Assembly (NCBI GenBank): GCA_030432655.1
Contig: JAUILA010000002.1
Location: forward strand, 62,001 to 126,000
Source of the DNA: Bacteroidia bacterium
Lineage (GTDB): Bacteria; Bacteroidota; Bacteroidia; Cytophagales; Cyclobacteriaceae
Direction: 5' to 3'
Length of the DNA: 64,000 nt
Below the pieces are notes generated by a model. That model saw nothing but the letters and a program-made list of their open reading frames with translations. It did no database searches and was not told the origin of the DNA. Positions within the stretch are counted from its first letter, which is position 1; each line of letters starts with the position of its first letter. Below are positions 42,168 to 51,316 of this stretch, in pieces. The translations under genes were made by a program, and so were the position numbers.

Positions 42168-42822
42168 AGAACTGATTAACCATATGATCCCTCCTTTGAA
42201 ACTGTCCGACGATGCGCATAAAGCCATGGTCTGGATGGAGGAGCTTCGTTGTAATCAGCTTCCGGTGATCAGCGAACAAAAATTTGTGGGTCTCCTTTCT
42301 GAAGACATGATCCTCGAGGACAATGACATTGAAAAAAGAGTTTCAGAATTTGAACTGATTGGCAAGAATTCAGTTGTTCGGGGGAAATCTCACTTTTACG
42401 ATGTTCTGAAGGTAGCTTCGGATAATCATGTTCAGACCGTTGGCGTGCTGGACGAGGCTGAACTTTACATAGGCGCGATAACAGTTCAGGATACCATTAC
42501 CGCTTTTGCACAATCCGCAGCAGTACAGGTACCGGGAGGGATTCTTGTTCTGAGCATCGATCAGATGGATTATTCGCTGGCGCAGTTGAGCAGACTTGTT
42601 GAGGAGAATAACGCAAAGGTGCTTAGCAGCAGCGTTAAAATGGATGATCATGACACGTCCAAGCTGAAAGTCACGCTCAAGATTAACCGGCTTGATCTCA
42701 CCCATATCATTGCTACCCTGGAACGTTTTGGATACAAACTCATCGCCCGTTTCCAGGAAACCAACATCCAGGAAGAAGAAAGAAGCCGTCTGGATATGCT
42801 CCTGAAATACCTGGATATCTAA
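42157..42822 (+). CDS. CBS-domain protein
   Basis: A 221-residue protein with a CBS pair in the first 115 residues (AHKAMVWMEELRCNQLPVI; DVLKVASDNHVQTVGVLDE). The C-terminal half (about 125-200, GGILVLSIDQMDYSLAQLSRLVEENNAKVLS and following) looks like an ACT domain. Such proteins sense adenine nucleotides or amino acids, but the ligand is unknown. It overlaps the hydrolase by 11 bases and precedes nadK by 11 bases, an order common to many Cytophagales. Confidence 0.88.
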   Translation: MTAEELINHMIPPLKLSDDAHKAMVWMEELRCNQLPVISEQKFVGLLSEDMILEDNDIEKRVSEFELIGKNSVVRGKSHFYDVLKVASDNHVQTVGVLDEAELYIGAITVQDTITAFAQSAAVQVPGGILVLSIDQMDYSLAQLSRLVEENNAKVLSSSVKMDDHDTSKLKVTLKINRLDLTHIIATLERFGYKLIARFQETNIQEEERSRLDMLLKYLDI

Positions 42823-42833
42823 CTAGTAAGTCT

Positions 42834-43703
42834 ATGCACATTGGCGTCCATGGAAAACAATTCGGGGCCGATACCACGGGCTTTATAAGGCATGTGCTCG
42901 GTCGGGTCGGAAAAAATCATCAGATCAGTGTTTCCCCCTCTTTTGAAGAACACCTGAGGGAAGGAAAGCTGACCGGATATTCCTTTGAAACCTTTCATGC
43001 TGAAGATGTGGGTTCCCTGGATCTGGTCATGACCCTGGGCGGGGACGGAACCCTGCTGGAGGCAGTTACCCAGATAGGGGACAAGGGGATTCCGATTCTT
43101 GGAGTGAATACGGGAAGGCTGGGTTTCCTGGCAACCACTGCCAAGGAAGAATTCGACCAGGCATTTGACCATCTTGAAGCAGGTAATTATACCTACGATG
43201 AGCGGACTTTGCTGTACCTCGATGCCAGTCAGGCCATCTTTGACGGGCTTAATTTTGCGCTCAACGATATTGCGATCCTTAAAAAGGATACTTCCAGTAT
43301 GATCACGGTGCACGCCTACATTAATGGTGAATTTTTGAATTCTTACTGGGCAGACGGAATAATCATAAGTACACCGACCGGTTCTACCGGATATTCAATA
43401 AGCTGCGGTGGCCCGGTTGTCGTGCCAGGTTCACATAATTTCATCATCACACCGGTAAGTCCGCACAACCTCACGGTTCGCCCTATTGTAGTGCCCGATG
43501 ATTCAGAGCTATCATTTACCATTGAGGGCAGAAGCAATCACTTTCTTATTGCCCTGGATTCAAGATACGAGACCGTGGATGATACGATCAGGTTAAAAGT
43601 ATCACAGGCAAAGTTCCGGGCAAAATTGATTAAACTGGAAGGATATAATTACTTCAAAACTTTAAGGCAGAAGCTGAATTGGGGTCTTGACGTCAGAAAT
43701 TAA
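42834..43703 (+). CDS. nadK: NAD kinase
   Basis: Phosphorylates NAD to NADP. The 289-residue protein has GGDG at 69-72 (MTLGGDGTLLEA), GVNTGRLGFLA after it, the NE/D motif (FALNDIAILK), and the glycine-rich TPTGSTGYSISCGGP and the HNLTVRPIV segments. The start ATG at 42834 fits the family N-terminus (MHIGVHGKQF). It forms part of the same rightward cluster as the CBS gene. Confidence 0.96.
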   Translation: MHIGVHGKQFGADTTGFIRHVLGRVGKNHQISVSPSFEEHLREGKLTGYSFETFHAEDVGSLDLVMTLGGDGTLLEAVTQIGDKGIPILGVNTGRLGFLATTAKEEFDQAFDHLEAGNYTYDERTLLYLDASQAIFDGLNFALNDIAILKKDTSSMITVHAYINGEFLNSYWADGIIISTPTGSTGYSISCGGPVVVPGSHNFIITPVSPHNLTVRPIVVPDDSELSFTIEGRSNHFLIALDSRYETVDDTIRLKVSQAKFRAKLIKLEGYNYFKTLRQKLNWGLDVRN

Positions 43704-43768
43704 TTCTTTTACTTTATAATATTATTAGTACATTTATCCTCTGAATCAGCTTTAATAATTATCTGACC

Positions 43769-44863
43769 ATGAGAAAGTTTCTTTTCGTGTTCTTTACAGT
43801 ATTTATGTCGCTTGCCATGTCGGTCGACCTGGAAGCCCAGATCAGTCAGCGGCAGATCAAAAAGAACAGAAAGAGGATCGCGAATTATAAGGGACGTAAG
43901 AAGGGTTTTGGGAAAGACCGTCGCTACAGTTATTTCGGGGTTTCGGTAAATGCAATGCATTATTTCGGAGATCTGGCCCCTTCGTCTTCCATGCTTAGTA
44001 CCGATTTCGGCCAGACTAAGCCCGGGTTCGGTGTTTTTGTAGGCCACAGGTTCGGACCGCGGTACACAATTCGTGCTGCATTCAATTACGGAAGTATCCA
44101 TGGGGATGATTACGAAGCGTCGGATCCGAATGACTCGGATGCTATTTTCCGGTATATGCGTAACCTTCATTTCAGGAACCGGATTAAGGAATTAAGCCTC
44201 GTGGCGATGTTCGATCTTTTTAAGAATGACGCCACCTATGTCAGCCGTGTACAATTCACTCCCTATGTCTATGCCGGTGTAACTGTGCTTCATCATAACC
44301 CCCAGGCATATGTCGGTGAAGACAGCGGATTACCGGAGGCAGGAGAATGGGTCGATCTCATAGACATCGGAACCGAAGGGCAGAACGCGACTTTACAGCC
44401 TGGAGATGTTAATTATGGTATTGAACCCTATAAGGAATGGCAAATCGCTATACCTCTGGGTTTTGGTATTCGATATCGGCTGAATCAGGTTATGGATATT
44501 TCACTTGAAACCGGTGTCCGCTATCTTTTTACAGATTACCTGGACGATGTGAGTATGAACTATGTTGATCCGGGTGTATTTGATAGTGAACTCGCGCGTT
44601 ATCTTAATGACCGAAGCCAGGAAACCAATGCCGCAGTTTCCGGTGATTTTCGTCAGAATGAACAATATGTGTCGTTTGTTTCCGGACGCCTGGTGACCTT
44701 TCAGGGCCGTGACGGACTAACATATACAAAAATTAGGGGGTATGGCACAGAACATCCCGATAATATGAGGGGTAATGACAATGAAAACGACCTTTATTTC
44801 GTTACCTCCCTGAAAGTCTCATTTATAATAGGAGGAAGATTCCTGCGGGCTAAATTCAGATAA
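43769..44863 (+). CDS. DUF6089-family outer-membrane protein, long form
   Basis: A 364-residue protein with signal peptide (MRKFLFVFFTVFMSLAMSVDLEAQ), a basic linker (KKNRKRIANYKGRKKGFGKDR), then a beta-barrel domain starting YSYFGVSVNAMHYFGDLAPSS. Strands such as GFGVFVGHRFGPRYTIRAA and ISLETGVRYLFTDYLDDV support an outer-membrane barrel. Proteins of this family sit between NAD kinase and UppS in many Cytophagales and Flavobacteria, but the role is unknown. A second, shorter paralogue follows. Confidence 0.82.
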   Translation: MRKFLFVFFTVFMSLAMSVDLEAQISQRQIKKNRKRIANYKGRKKGFGKDRRYSYFGVSVNAMHYFGDLAPSSSMLSTDFGQTKPGFGVFVGHRFGPRYTIRAAFNYGSIHGDDYEASDPNDSDAIFRYMRNLHFRNRIKELSLVAMFDLFKNDATYVSRVQFTPYVYAGVTVLHHNPQAYVGEDSGLPEAGEWVDLIDIGTEGQNATLQPGDVNYGIEPYKEWQIAIPLGFGIRYRLNQVMDISLETGVRYLFTDYLDDVSMNYVDPGVFDSELARYLNDRSQETNAAVSGDFRQNEQYVSFVSGRLVTFQGRDGLTYTKIRGYGTEHPDNMRGNDNENDLYFVTSLKVSFIIGGRFLRAKFR

Positions 44864-44872
44864 GGTCAATTC

Positions 44873-45601
44873 ATGATTCAATTACTATTCCGAAAATTTA
44901 GGATACCAGTGCTGCTGATATCCCTGTTGGCGACAGGACTGCCCGATTCTTATGGTCAGGGAAGTGAGGTCGGAGCAGGTGTTGGCGGATTATACTATAC
45001 CGGCGATCTGTCCAGAAGTTTTAATATCCGGGCCATAAGGCCAGCCGGAACGCTGTTTTATCGCTATAATATCAGCGAACCAGTAAGCTTTCGGGCTTCT
45101 GTTACCGCAGGTAATCTTGTGGGATGGGATGAATATACGCCCATTGACGAGTTTACAAGCCGACGAGATGCCAGCTTTGATATCTTCCTGTTCGAAGTGT
45201 CAGGTGTTTTTGAATATCATTTTCTTAAATGGCGTGAAGAAAATTTTCCGGTGCGCTGGTCACCCTACCTGTTCGGGGGAATAGCCATGTTCGGCTTTAC
45301 TGCACCTGATGAAAAAGCCGAAGACTACAGCCAGGTCCAGCCATCCCTTCCGTTTGGCGCCGGCCTGAAGTACATCCTGAACCCGAAATGGTATATTGGT
45401 GCCGAAATCGGAGCCAGGAAGACTTTTACCGACTACCTTGATAATGTATCCAAAGGAGATGGTGTCAGCAAAGATTATCAGTATGGAAACGAATACAATA
45501 CCGATCTGTACTACTATGCAGGCATCTCCATTACCTATTCTTTCTACACGATTCCATGTCCCGTAAGTCCCTATCGGCGCAAATACCGGCAACGTCGCTA
45601 A
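44873..45601 (+). CDS. DUF6089-family outer-membrane protein, short form
   Basis: A 242-residue paralogue of the preceding gene, with signal peptide ending DSYGQ and barrel strands (GAGVGGLYYTGDLSRSFN, WYIGAEIGARKTFTDYLDNV). The shared FTDYLD motif links it to its neighbour. It lacks the basic linker of the long form. It ends with a basic Arg-rich tail (YRRKYRQRR). It lies 9 bases after the long form and is probably co-transcribed. Confidence 0.82.
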   Translation: MIQLLFRKFRIPVLLISLLATGLPDSYGQGSEVGAGVGGLYYTGDLSRSFNIRAIRPAGTLFYRYNISEPVSFRASVTAGNLVGWDEYTPIDEFTSRRDASFDIFLFEVSGVFEYHFLKWREENFPVRWSPYLFGGIAMFGFTAPDEKAEDYSQVQPSLPFGAGLKYILNPKWYIGAEIGARKTFTDYLDNVSKGDGVSKDYQYGNEYNTDLYYYAGISITYSFYTIPCPVSPYRRKYRQRR

Positions 45602-45640
45602 AAAGGCGTCAATTATCAGGTAATTTTCCCGAATTAAGGT

Positions 45641-45648
45641 TAATTTTG
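45641..45648 (+). promoter_or_regulatory. -7 box just before uppS
   Basis: TAATTTTG is a perfect match to TAnnTTTG and lies 7 bases before the GTG start of uppS, predicting a near-leaderless transcript for uppS-bamA-ompH. The -33 TTG is not seen. Confidence 0.45.
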
Positions 45649-45655
45649 CACCCTT

Positions 45656-46402
45656 GTGGCAGGACTGAAAGATAAAATATCACCCGAACGGCTTCCTTCG
45701 CATATTGCAGTGATTATGGACGGCAATGGTCGCTGGGCCAAAAGCAAAGGCGCAGCACGGATTTTCGGCCATCAGAATGCCATTACGGCAGTGCGGGATG
45801 TGACAGAGGCTTGTGCCGAACTTGGGATTGGATACCTCACGCTCTACGCTTTCTCGACTGAAAACTGGGGAAGGCCCAAACAGGAGGTTTCAGGACTGAT
45901 GCATTTGCTGGTTTCTACTATAAAGAAGGAGATCACAACGTTACAGGAGAATAATGTGTCTCTATTAGCGATAGGTCAGCTTGACAGTCTGCCAAACCGT
46001 TGTCAGAAGGAATTAAATGAGGCAATTGACCTCACAAGAAACAATACCGGGCTTAAACTCGTATTAGCCCTAAGTTACAGCGGTCGCTGGGAGATAGAGG
46101 AGGCAGTGAAAAGAATTGCTGAGGAAGTGAAGGATGGTAAACTGGATCCGGAGGAGATTGATCAGCAGGTCATATCTTCGCACCTTTCCACAAATAAATT
46201 CCCTGACCCGGAATTATTGATCCGGACCAGTGGTGAAATGCGGATCAGCAACTTTTTATTATGGCAAATGGCTTACACGGAAATATACTTTACAAATAAA
46301 CTCTGGCCGGATTTCCGAAAGGATGATCTCTATGAGGCCATTATTGCCTATCAACAGCGTGAAAGAAGATTTGGGAGAATAAGTGAACAAGTGAAATCCT
46401 GA
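45656..46402 (+). CDS. uppS: Isoprenyl transferase (undecaprenyl diphosphate synthase)
   Basis: Cis-prenyltransferase that elongates farnesyl diphosphate to the C55 lipid carrier of peptidoglycan and O-antigen synthesis. The 248-residue length is normal. Catalytic D22 lies in MDGNGRWAK (21-29); the Phe-Ser-Thr-Glu-Asn-Trp block (YAFSTENWGRP) and the RTSGEMRISNFLLWQ end are diagnostic. The GTG start at 45656 gives the usual N-terminal length. It is followed without a gap by bamA. Confidence 0.95.
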   Translation: MAGLKDKISPERLPSHIAVIMDGNGRWAKSKGAARIFGHQNAITAVRDVTEACAELGIGYLTLYAFSTENWGRPKQEVSGLMHLLVSTIKKEITTLQENNVSLLAIGQLDSLPNRCQKELNEAIDLTRNNTGLKLVLALSYSGRWEIEEAVKRIAEEVKDGKLDPEEIDQQVISSHLSTNKFPDPELLIRTSGEMRISNFLLWQMAYTEIYFTNKLWPDFRKDDLYEAIIAYQQRERRFGRISEQVKS

Positions 46403-46405
46403 TTG

Positions 46406-49222
46406 ATGAAGAAAATTTTAATTTTTTTATTGCTCACCTTTTTTCTGGCAGAGGTTCATGGCCAGATCCGACGAAGAAGCCGGACCCAGGAACCGGCAAC
46501 TACTTCTTCCAGCGGTCTTAATTATGCAAACCCCAGGGAATATACCATAGCGGATATTGAAATAACTGGTTTGCGCGTACTCGACAAAAATGCGCTGATC
46601 TCACTCACAGGACTGAAAGTGGGTGATAAAATCAAAATTCCCGGCGATAAAGCCAGCAACGCCCTTCGGAAACTCTGGAGTTACGGCCTGATCGGTGACG
46701 CAACCCTGAAAATCGACCGGATAGAAGGGGATAACATCTACCTGGTCTTTGAATTGAGTGAACGACCCAGGCTTACCGGGTTCACGTTTGACGGGGTTAA
46801 GCAATCCAAAGAGTCAGAATTGCGGGAAGACCTGAACCTGATCAGGGGAAAAATCATATCGGACGCTGTTATCCGGAATACCCAGATGACAGTGAAAAAC
46901 TTTTATGTTGAAAAAGGGTTCCTGAATGCCGAAGTCAACGTATTGCAGGAACAGGACACGATCAACGAAGACGGAGTACGCCTGCGCATTATGGTGAACC
47001 CGAAATCTAAGGTGCGGATAAATAAAATCGAATTTGTTGGCAATGAAGCATTCTCCGATTCACGCCTCAAATCGAAAATGAAAAAAACCAATGAACATGT
47101 ACGGTTTTCCATTTTCAGGAGACTCGGAGAATTGGTGGCCGGAACGAGCCCGAAAAAAGCGGTTGAATTCGTTGATTCGACGTACGAAGTATCGGGGAGC
47201 GAAGTAAAAGAGTTTATTAACGACAATATCAAGCTTAATTTCTTCAAGTCGGCAAAGTTTCAGAAGTCGGAATATGAGAATGATAAAAACGCGATTATTG
47301 ATTTCTATAATTCCAGGGGATACCGTGACGCGCAGCTTGTCAGCGATACGATCTACGCTTATGGGGAGGATGGAATCAATGTCCGTATTGAGGTGGAGGA
47401 AGGTCAGCAGTACTATTTCCGGAATATTTACTGGACGGGTAACTACGTGCATTCAGACCGGACGCTGGACGCCATTCTGGGCATAGGCAAGGGAGATGTA
47501 TATAACCGCGAACTGATCGATAAAAAACTGACGTTCAATCCGCAGGGCCCGGATATCAGTGGTCTCTACATGGATGACGGATACCTGTTCTTCTCGGTAA
47601 CCCCTGTGGAAGTGGCTGTCGAAGGTGACTCCATTGATATTGAGATGCGTATGTACGAAGGGGAGCAGGCAACGATAAGGAATGTTATTATCAAAGGTAA
47701 TGACCGTACTCGTGACCATGTGATCCGTCGTGAACTCAGCACAGTTCCCGGAGATAAATTCAGCAGATATAATATTATCAGAACCTCCCAAAGACTTTCG
47801 AGCCTTGGTTATTTTGACCCTGAACAGATTTCGCCCATTCCGATCCCGAATCCGGCGGATGGTACGGTGGATATTGAATGGGACCTGGTCGAACGTTCAA
47901 GTGATCAGATCGAACTCTCCGGTGGTTGGGGTGGCCAGTTTGGATTTATAGGAACACTCGGACTTACCCTTAACAATTTCTCCCTTCGCAATATGCTGCA
48001 AGGTAAGTTTACCCCGATTCCTGTGGGTGATGGCCAGCGTCTGTCAATCCGGGGTCAGGCAAACGGTCGCCAGTTCCAGAGTTATTCATTCTCCTTTACA
48101 GAGCCATGGCTCGGAGGAAAAAAGAGAAACTCGTTTACAGTAAGTCTTAATTACTCTATTCAGCGGGCACGGGTGCCCGGCTACGACGAGGAAGGCAACC
48201 AGTTTTTCCCGAGATTTAATGAGTACAATGCCAAATTAGGCGTGAAAGGAGTTACCGTCGGATTGGGTCGCCAGCTGGAATGGCCTGATACATACTTTAC
48301 ACTGACCAATTCAATATCCTACCTGACGTATACCCTGGAAAATTACGGAACGCGGGGCCTTGGTTTCAGTGATGGCGATGCCAACAGCTTTACATTTAAT
48401 ACTACGCTTTCACGGAACAGTATTGACGATCCGATGTATCCCAAAAGCGGTTCCTCCATTCAGCTGAGTCTGAGCCTGACACCACCGTGGTCTGCTTTCA
48501 AGGACGATGATTTCTGGAAGCTGGACAATGAAGAAAGGGAACAGGTGGCCGAGGAAGTCCGCCAGGAATTTTCCGGGGCATCCGATCTGTTTGTACAGGG
48601 GCAGATCAACGCGGAGATCAGAAACCGCGAAAATGCTGAACGCTACAAACTCATCGAATATCATAAATGGATGTTTGATGCGAAATTCTACATGACCGTT
48701 ATTGGTAAACTGGTGCTGGAGTCCAAGATGCACTTCGGGTTTATCGGGGCATACAATAATGACCTTGGCGTGGGGCCGTTTGAACGGTTCTACCTGGGAG
48801 GTGACGGACTGGCAGGTCAGAACTTCCTTCTTGGTACGGAAATTATCGGATTGCGGGGATATGAAAATAACGTCCTGACTCCACCGAATTTCGGACGCCC
48901 GTCAAATGCATTCACAACCAATATTGTTGAAGGAGGTACCGTTTATAATAAATTCGGTATCGAATTGAGATACCCCGTTACCACCGGACAGGCAGCTACT
49001 ATTTATGGATTCGTATTTGCCGAAGCAGGTAATAACTGGAATAATTTTAATCAGTTTAATCCGTTTAACCTATACAGATCAGCCGGTTTTGGTGCCAGGA
49101 TATTTATGCCGGCATTCGGACTGATCGGGGTTAACTGGGGATATGGTTTCGACACCGTACCGGGAACCACCGGACCAAGCGGTGCTCAATTCCATTTTAC
49201 CATTGGACAACAAATCCGATAG
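46406..49222 (+). CDS. bamA: Outer-membrane protein assembly factor BamA
   Basis: Omp85-family insertase that folds beta-barrel proteins into the outer membrane. Starting at the ATG at 46406 gives 938 residues with signal peptide (to EVHGQ). POTRA domains fill about residues 45-470 (IADIEITGLRVLDKNALISL, RINKIEFVGNEAFSDSRLKSK, YYFRNIYWTGNYVHSDRTLD, IRNVIIKGNDRTRDHVIRRE), then the barrel with NNFSLRNMLQG, and a terminal QFHFTIGQQIR. The lid-lock motif region (GLRGYENN) is visible. It is longer than the E. coli protein (810), as usual for the phylum. Two OmpH/Skp chaperone genes follow. Confidence 0.95.
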   Translation: MKKILIFLLLTFFLAEVHGQIRRRSRTQEPATTSSSGLNYANPREYTIADIEITGLRVLDKNALISLTGLKVGDKIKIPGDKASNALRKLWSYGLIGDATLKIDRIEGDNIYLVFELSERPRLTGFTFDGVKQSKESELREDLNLIRGKIISDAVIRNTQMTVKNFYVEKGFLNAEVNVLQEQDTINEDGVRLRIMVNPKSKVRINKIEFVGNEAFSDSRLKSKMKKTNEHVRFSIFRRLGELVAGTSPKKAVEFVDSTYEVSGSEVKEFINDNIKLNFFKSAKFQKSEYENDKNAIIDFYNSRGYRDAQLVSDTIYAYGEDGINVRIEVEEGQQYYFRNIYWTGNYVHSDRTLDAILGIGKGDVYNRELIDKKLTFNPQGPDISGLYMDDGYLFFSVTPVEVAVEGDSIDIEMRMYEGEQATIRNVIIKGNDRTRDHVIRRELSTVPGDKFSRYNIIRTSQRLSSLGYFDPEQISPIPIPNPADGTVDIEWDLVERSSDQIELSGGWGGQFGFIGTLGLTLNNFSLRNMLQGKFTPIPVGDGQRLSIRGQANGRQFQSYSFSFTEPWLGGKKRNSFTVSLNYSIQRARVPGYDEEGNQFFPRFNEYNAKLGVKGVTVGLGRQLEWPDTYFTLTNSISYLTYTLENYGTRGLGFSDGDANSFTFNTTLSRNSIDDPMYPKSGSSIQLSLSLTPPWSAFKDDDFWKLDNEEREQVAEEVRQEFSGASDLFVQGQINAEIRNRENAERYKLIEYHKWMFDAKFYMTVIGKLVLESKMHFGFIGAYNNDLGVGPFERFYLGGDGLAGQNFLLGTEIIGLRGYENNVLTPPNFGRPSNAFTTNIVEGGTVYNKFGIELRYPVTTGQAATIYGFVFAEAGNNWNNFNQFNPFNLYRSAGFGARIFMPAFGLIGVNWGYGFDTVPGTTGPSGAQFHFTIGQQIR

Positions 49223-49223
49223 T

Positions 49224-49754
49224 ATGAAAAAATTGATTTTTGTATTTTTGGCATCATTTTCGATAATACCTTTGTACGGGCAGAAATTTGGGTTTGTGGA
49301 TACAGACTACATTCTCGGTCAGTTGCCCGAATACGCAGAAGTGAAACAGGAAATTGATCAGCTCAGTATGGGCTGGCAGGAGGAAATCCTGGAGATGTCA
49401 AAGGATATCGAACAAATGTATGATGAGCTTCAGGCGGAAGAAGTGCTGTTAACCGCTGAAATGAAAAATGAACGGATGGCAGCGATTCGTGAAAAAGAGG
49501 AAGCCCTGAAAGCTTACCAAAAGAAAATTTTTGGATTTGAGGGCATGTTCTTCCTGAAGCAGAAAGAATTGGTAAAACCACTACTGGACAAAATTGCAGA
49601 CGCGGTGGAAATCGTATGCAAAGAGCAGAAACTGGCTGTGATGTTTGATAAGTCAAGGGATCTTGTAATGGTGTATACCGACCCCCGGCATGATTATACC
49701 GATTTCGTCCTGGACGAATTGGGCCTGGGGGATCCAAATGACGTGATAAAGTAA
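49224..49754 (+). CDS. OmpH/Skp-family periplasmic chaperone, copy 1
   Basis: Starting at the ATG at 49224 (1 base after the bamA stop) gives 176 residues with a signal peptide (MKKLIFVFLASFSIIPLYGQ). The FGFVDTDYILGQLPEYAEVKQ start is the OmpH signature. A long coiled-coil hairpin follows (EILEMSKDIEQMYDELQAEE and so on). Skp-type chaperones carry unfolded outer-membrane proteins from Sec to BamA. The C-terminal third (DFVLDELGLGDPND) closes the small beta body. The tandem arrangement with a second ompH after bamA is standard in Bacteroidota. Confidence 0.92.
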   Translation: MKKLIFVFLASFSIIPLYGQKFGFVDTDYILGQLPEYAEVKQEIDQLSMGWQEEILEMSKDIEQMYDELQAEEVLLTAEMKNERMAAIREKEEALKAYQKKIFGFEGMFFLKQKELVKPLLDKIADAVEIVCKEQKLAVMFDKSRDLVMVYTDPRHDYTDFVLDELGLGDPNDVIK

Positions 49755-49775
49755 TTAATGTAGAATAATTTAAGA

Positions 49776-50315
49776 ATGATGAAAAGTAAACTAGTACTCT
49801 TTTTGATTGCTTGCACAATGATGAGCATTACGACAATGGCTCAGAGTGTGAAGATTGGATATGCGGATGTTGATTATATCCTGAGTCAAATGCCTGAAAC
49901 GAAGCAAGTAGAGGCGGAGTTGAGAACGCTCAATACCCAATTGCAGAATCAGCTTCAGACCAAATATCAGGAATATCAGCAAAAACTGCAGGCGTATCAG
50001 CAGCAGGCTTCAACAATGGCAGATGCTATCCGCCAGGAAAAGGAAACGGAACTTGCTCAGCTAGAGCAGCGGATTACAAAACTGCAGCAGGATGCGCAGT
50101 CCAATATCCAGCAAAAGCAGGGTGATCTGATGCAGCCGCTGTATGAAAAAATTGGTGATAGCATTGAAAAAGTGGCCAAAGCAAATGGGTTCACTTATGT
50201 CATAAACGGACAGATCGGTGGTATTGACGTGGTGCTTTATGCAGACGAGCAGTACGATATCTCTGATCTCGTTTTAACAGATATGGGAATTACCCCAACA
50301 CCTCCTTCCGAATAG
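49776..50315 (+). CDS. OmpH/Skp-family periplasmic chaperone, copy 2
   Basis: A 179-residue paralogue of copy 1. The signal peptide ends TTMAQ, then KIGYADVDYILSQMPETKQVE, and a glutamine-rich coiled coil (LNTQLQNQLQTKYQEYQQKL). The Skp fold and hand-off role to BamA are inferred from the family. The coiled coil is richer in Gln than copy 1, so the two may prefer different clients. A strong terminator follows, marking the end of the uppS-bamA-ompH-ompH unit. Confidence 0.93.
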   Translation: MMKSKLVLFLIACTMMSITTMAQSVKIGYADVDYILSQMPETKQVEAELRTLNTQLQNQLQTKYQEYQQKLQAYQQQASTMADAIRQEKETELAQLEQRITKLQQDAQSNIQQKQGDLMQPLYEKIGDSIEKVAKANGFTYVINGQIGGIDVVLYADEQYDISDLVLTDMGITPTPPSE

Positions 50316-50341
50316 TTTATATAATTTGACTATATATTCGG

Positions 50342-50375
50342 CCCTGCAGGTAGATTGCCTGCAGGGTTTTTTTTT
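50342..50375 (+). terminator. Terminator of the uppS-bamA-ompH unit
   Basis: CCCTGCAGG and CCTGCAGGG form a perfect 9-bp stem with a 7-base loop, followed by nine Ts. Confidence 0.93.
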
Positions 50376-50401
50376 GATTCATGTAGTCCTATTTTTACAG
50401 G

Positions 50402-51316
50402 ATGTATATGCTTCCGCCACCGTTATCCGCAGGAGACACGATCGCCGTGGTCTCCCCATCCAGAAGAATCACTCATGATCAGATGGAGCGGTCATGGCAG
50501 GTATTTGATGAGTGGGGCCTGAATGTGTTAAAGGGCCGTCACCTTTTTGCCACTGACGGATACTTCGCCGGCAGTGACCAGGAACGGCTGGAGGAATTTC
50601 AGGCTTTCCTGGATGACTCGTCTGTGAAGGCTGTTTTTTGCGCCAGAGGCGGTTATGGTGCTACGCGGTTTGTGGACCGTCTCAATTGGAAAAATTCTGC
50701 TGCGACTCAAAAATGGATTGTAGGCTTCAGTGATATAACCGCTATCCACCTGGCCGCGACCCGGGAAGGATTGGGTTCCGTGCATGGTCTGATGCCTGCC
50801 CAGTACGGGTACGATGGAGTGGATGAATCACTTGCTTCATTACGTGATTTATTGTTCTATCATACATTCACACACGAGCTGGAATCCAATACCGGACTGA
50901 CCTGTGAGGGGAGCGTAATAGCGCCGGTGACCGGAGGTAATCTTTCCCTGCTGGCAGAAAGCCTTGGAACCCCCGCCGAGATTGATACACGGGGTAAGAT
51001 TCTTTTTATGGAGGAAATTGATGAATATCTCTATAAGATCGACCGGATGCTCAATCAATTGGCACGTGCAGGGAAATTTGAAGGCCTGGAAGGGGTGATA
51101 ATAGGTGATTTCAGTGACTGTCAGGATACCAAAATTCCATTTGGAAAAGATATATACGGGATACTGGAAAGATATTTCGCTAAGCTCCGTATTCCGGTCG
51201 CTTCGGGACTTCCCTTGGGCCACGAACCGTATAATCTGGCCCTGCCGCTAAATGTTCCGGTGCATATGGAAGTCAAAGCAAGTGCGTGTAAACTCAGCCT
51301 GGCTCATTCTTCCTGA
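50402..51316 (+). CDS. LD-carboxypeptidase (peptidase S66, LdcA-like)
   Basis: Serine peptidase of clan SS that removes the terminal D-alanine from muropeptide tetrapeptides during cell-wall recycling. The 304-residue length is normal. The nucleophile is S110 in GFSDIT, after the GGYGATR motif (83-89); the acidic partner is E204 or E205 (LFMEEIDEYLYKIDRM) and the histidine is H274 (PLGHEPYN), matching the Ser-Glu-His triad of P. aeruginosa LdcA. There is no signal peptide, so it acts in the cytoplasm. Its 3' end overlaps the convergent hydantoinase gene by 13 bases. Confidence 0.92.
   Translation: MYMLPPPLSAGDTIAVVSPSRRITHDQMERSWQVFDEWGLNVLKGRHLFATDGYFAGSDQERLEEFQAFLDDSSVKAVFCARGGYGATRFVDRLNWKNSAATQKWIVGFSDITAIHLAATREGLGSVHGLMPAQYGYDGVDESLASLRDLLFYHTFTHELESNTGLTCEGSVIAPVTGGNLSLLAESLGTPAEIDTRGKILFMEEIDEYLYKIDRMLNQLARAGKFEGLEGVIIGDFSDCQDTKIPFGKDIYGILERYFAKLRIPVASGLPLGHEPYNLALPLNVPVHMEVKASACKLSLAHSS

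Noticed and set aside
46403-46405. TTG directly after the uppS stop as the bamA start.
   Set aside because: The ATG three bases on gives the same signal peptide and is the more likely start.
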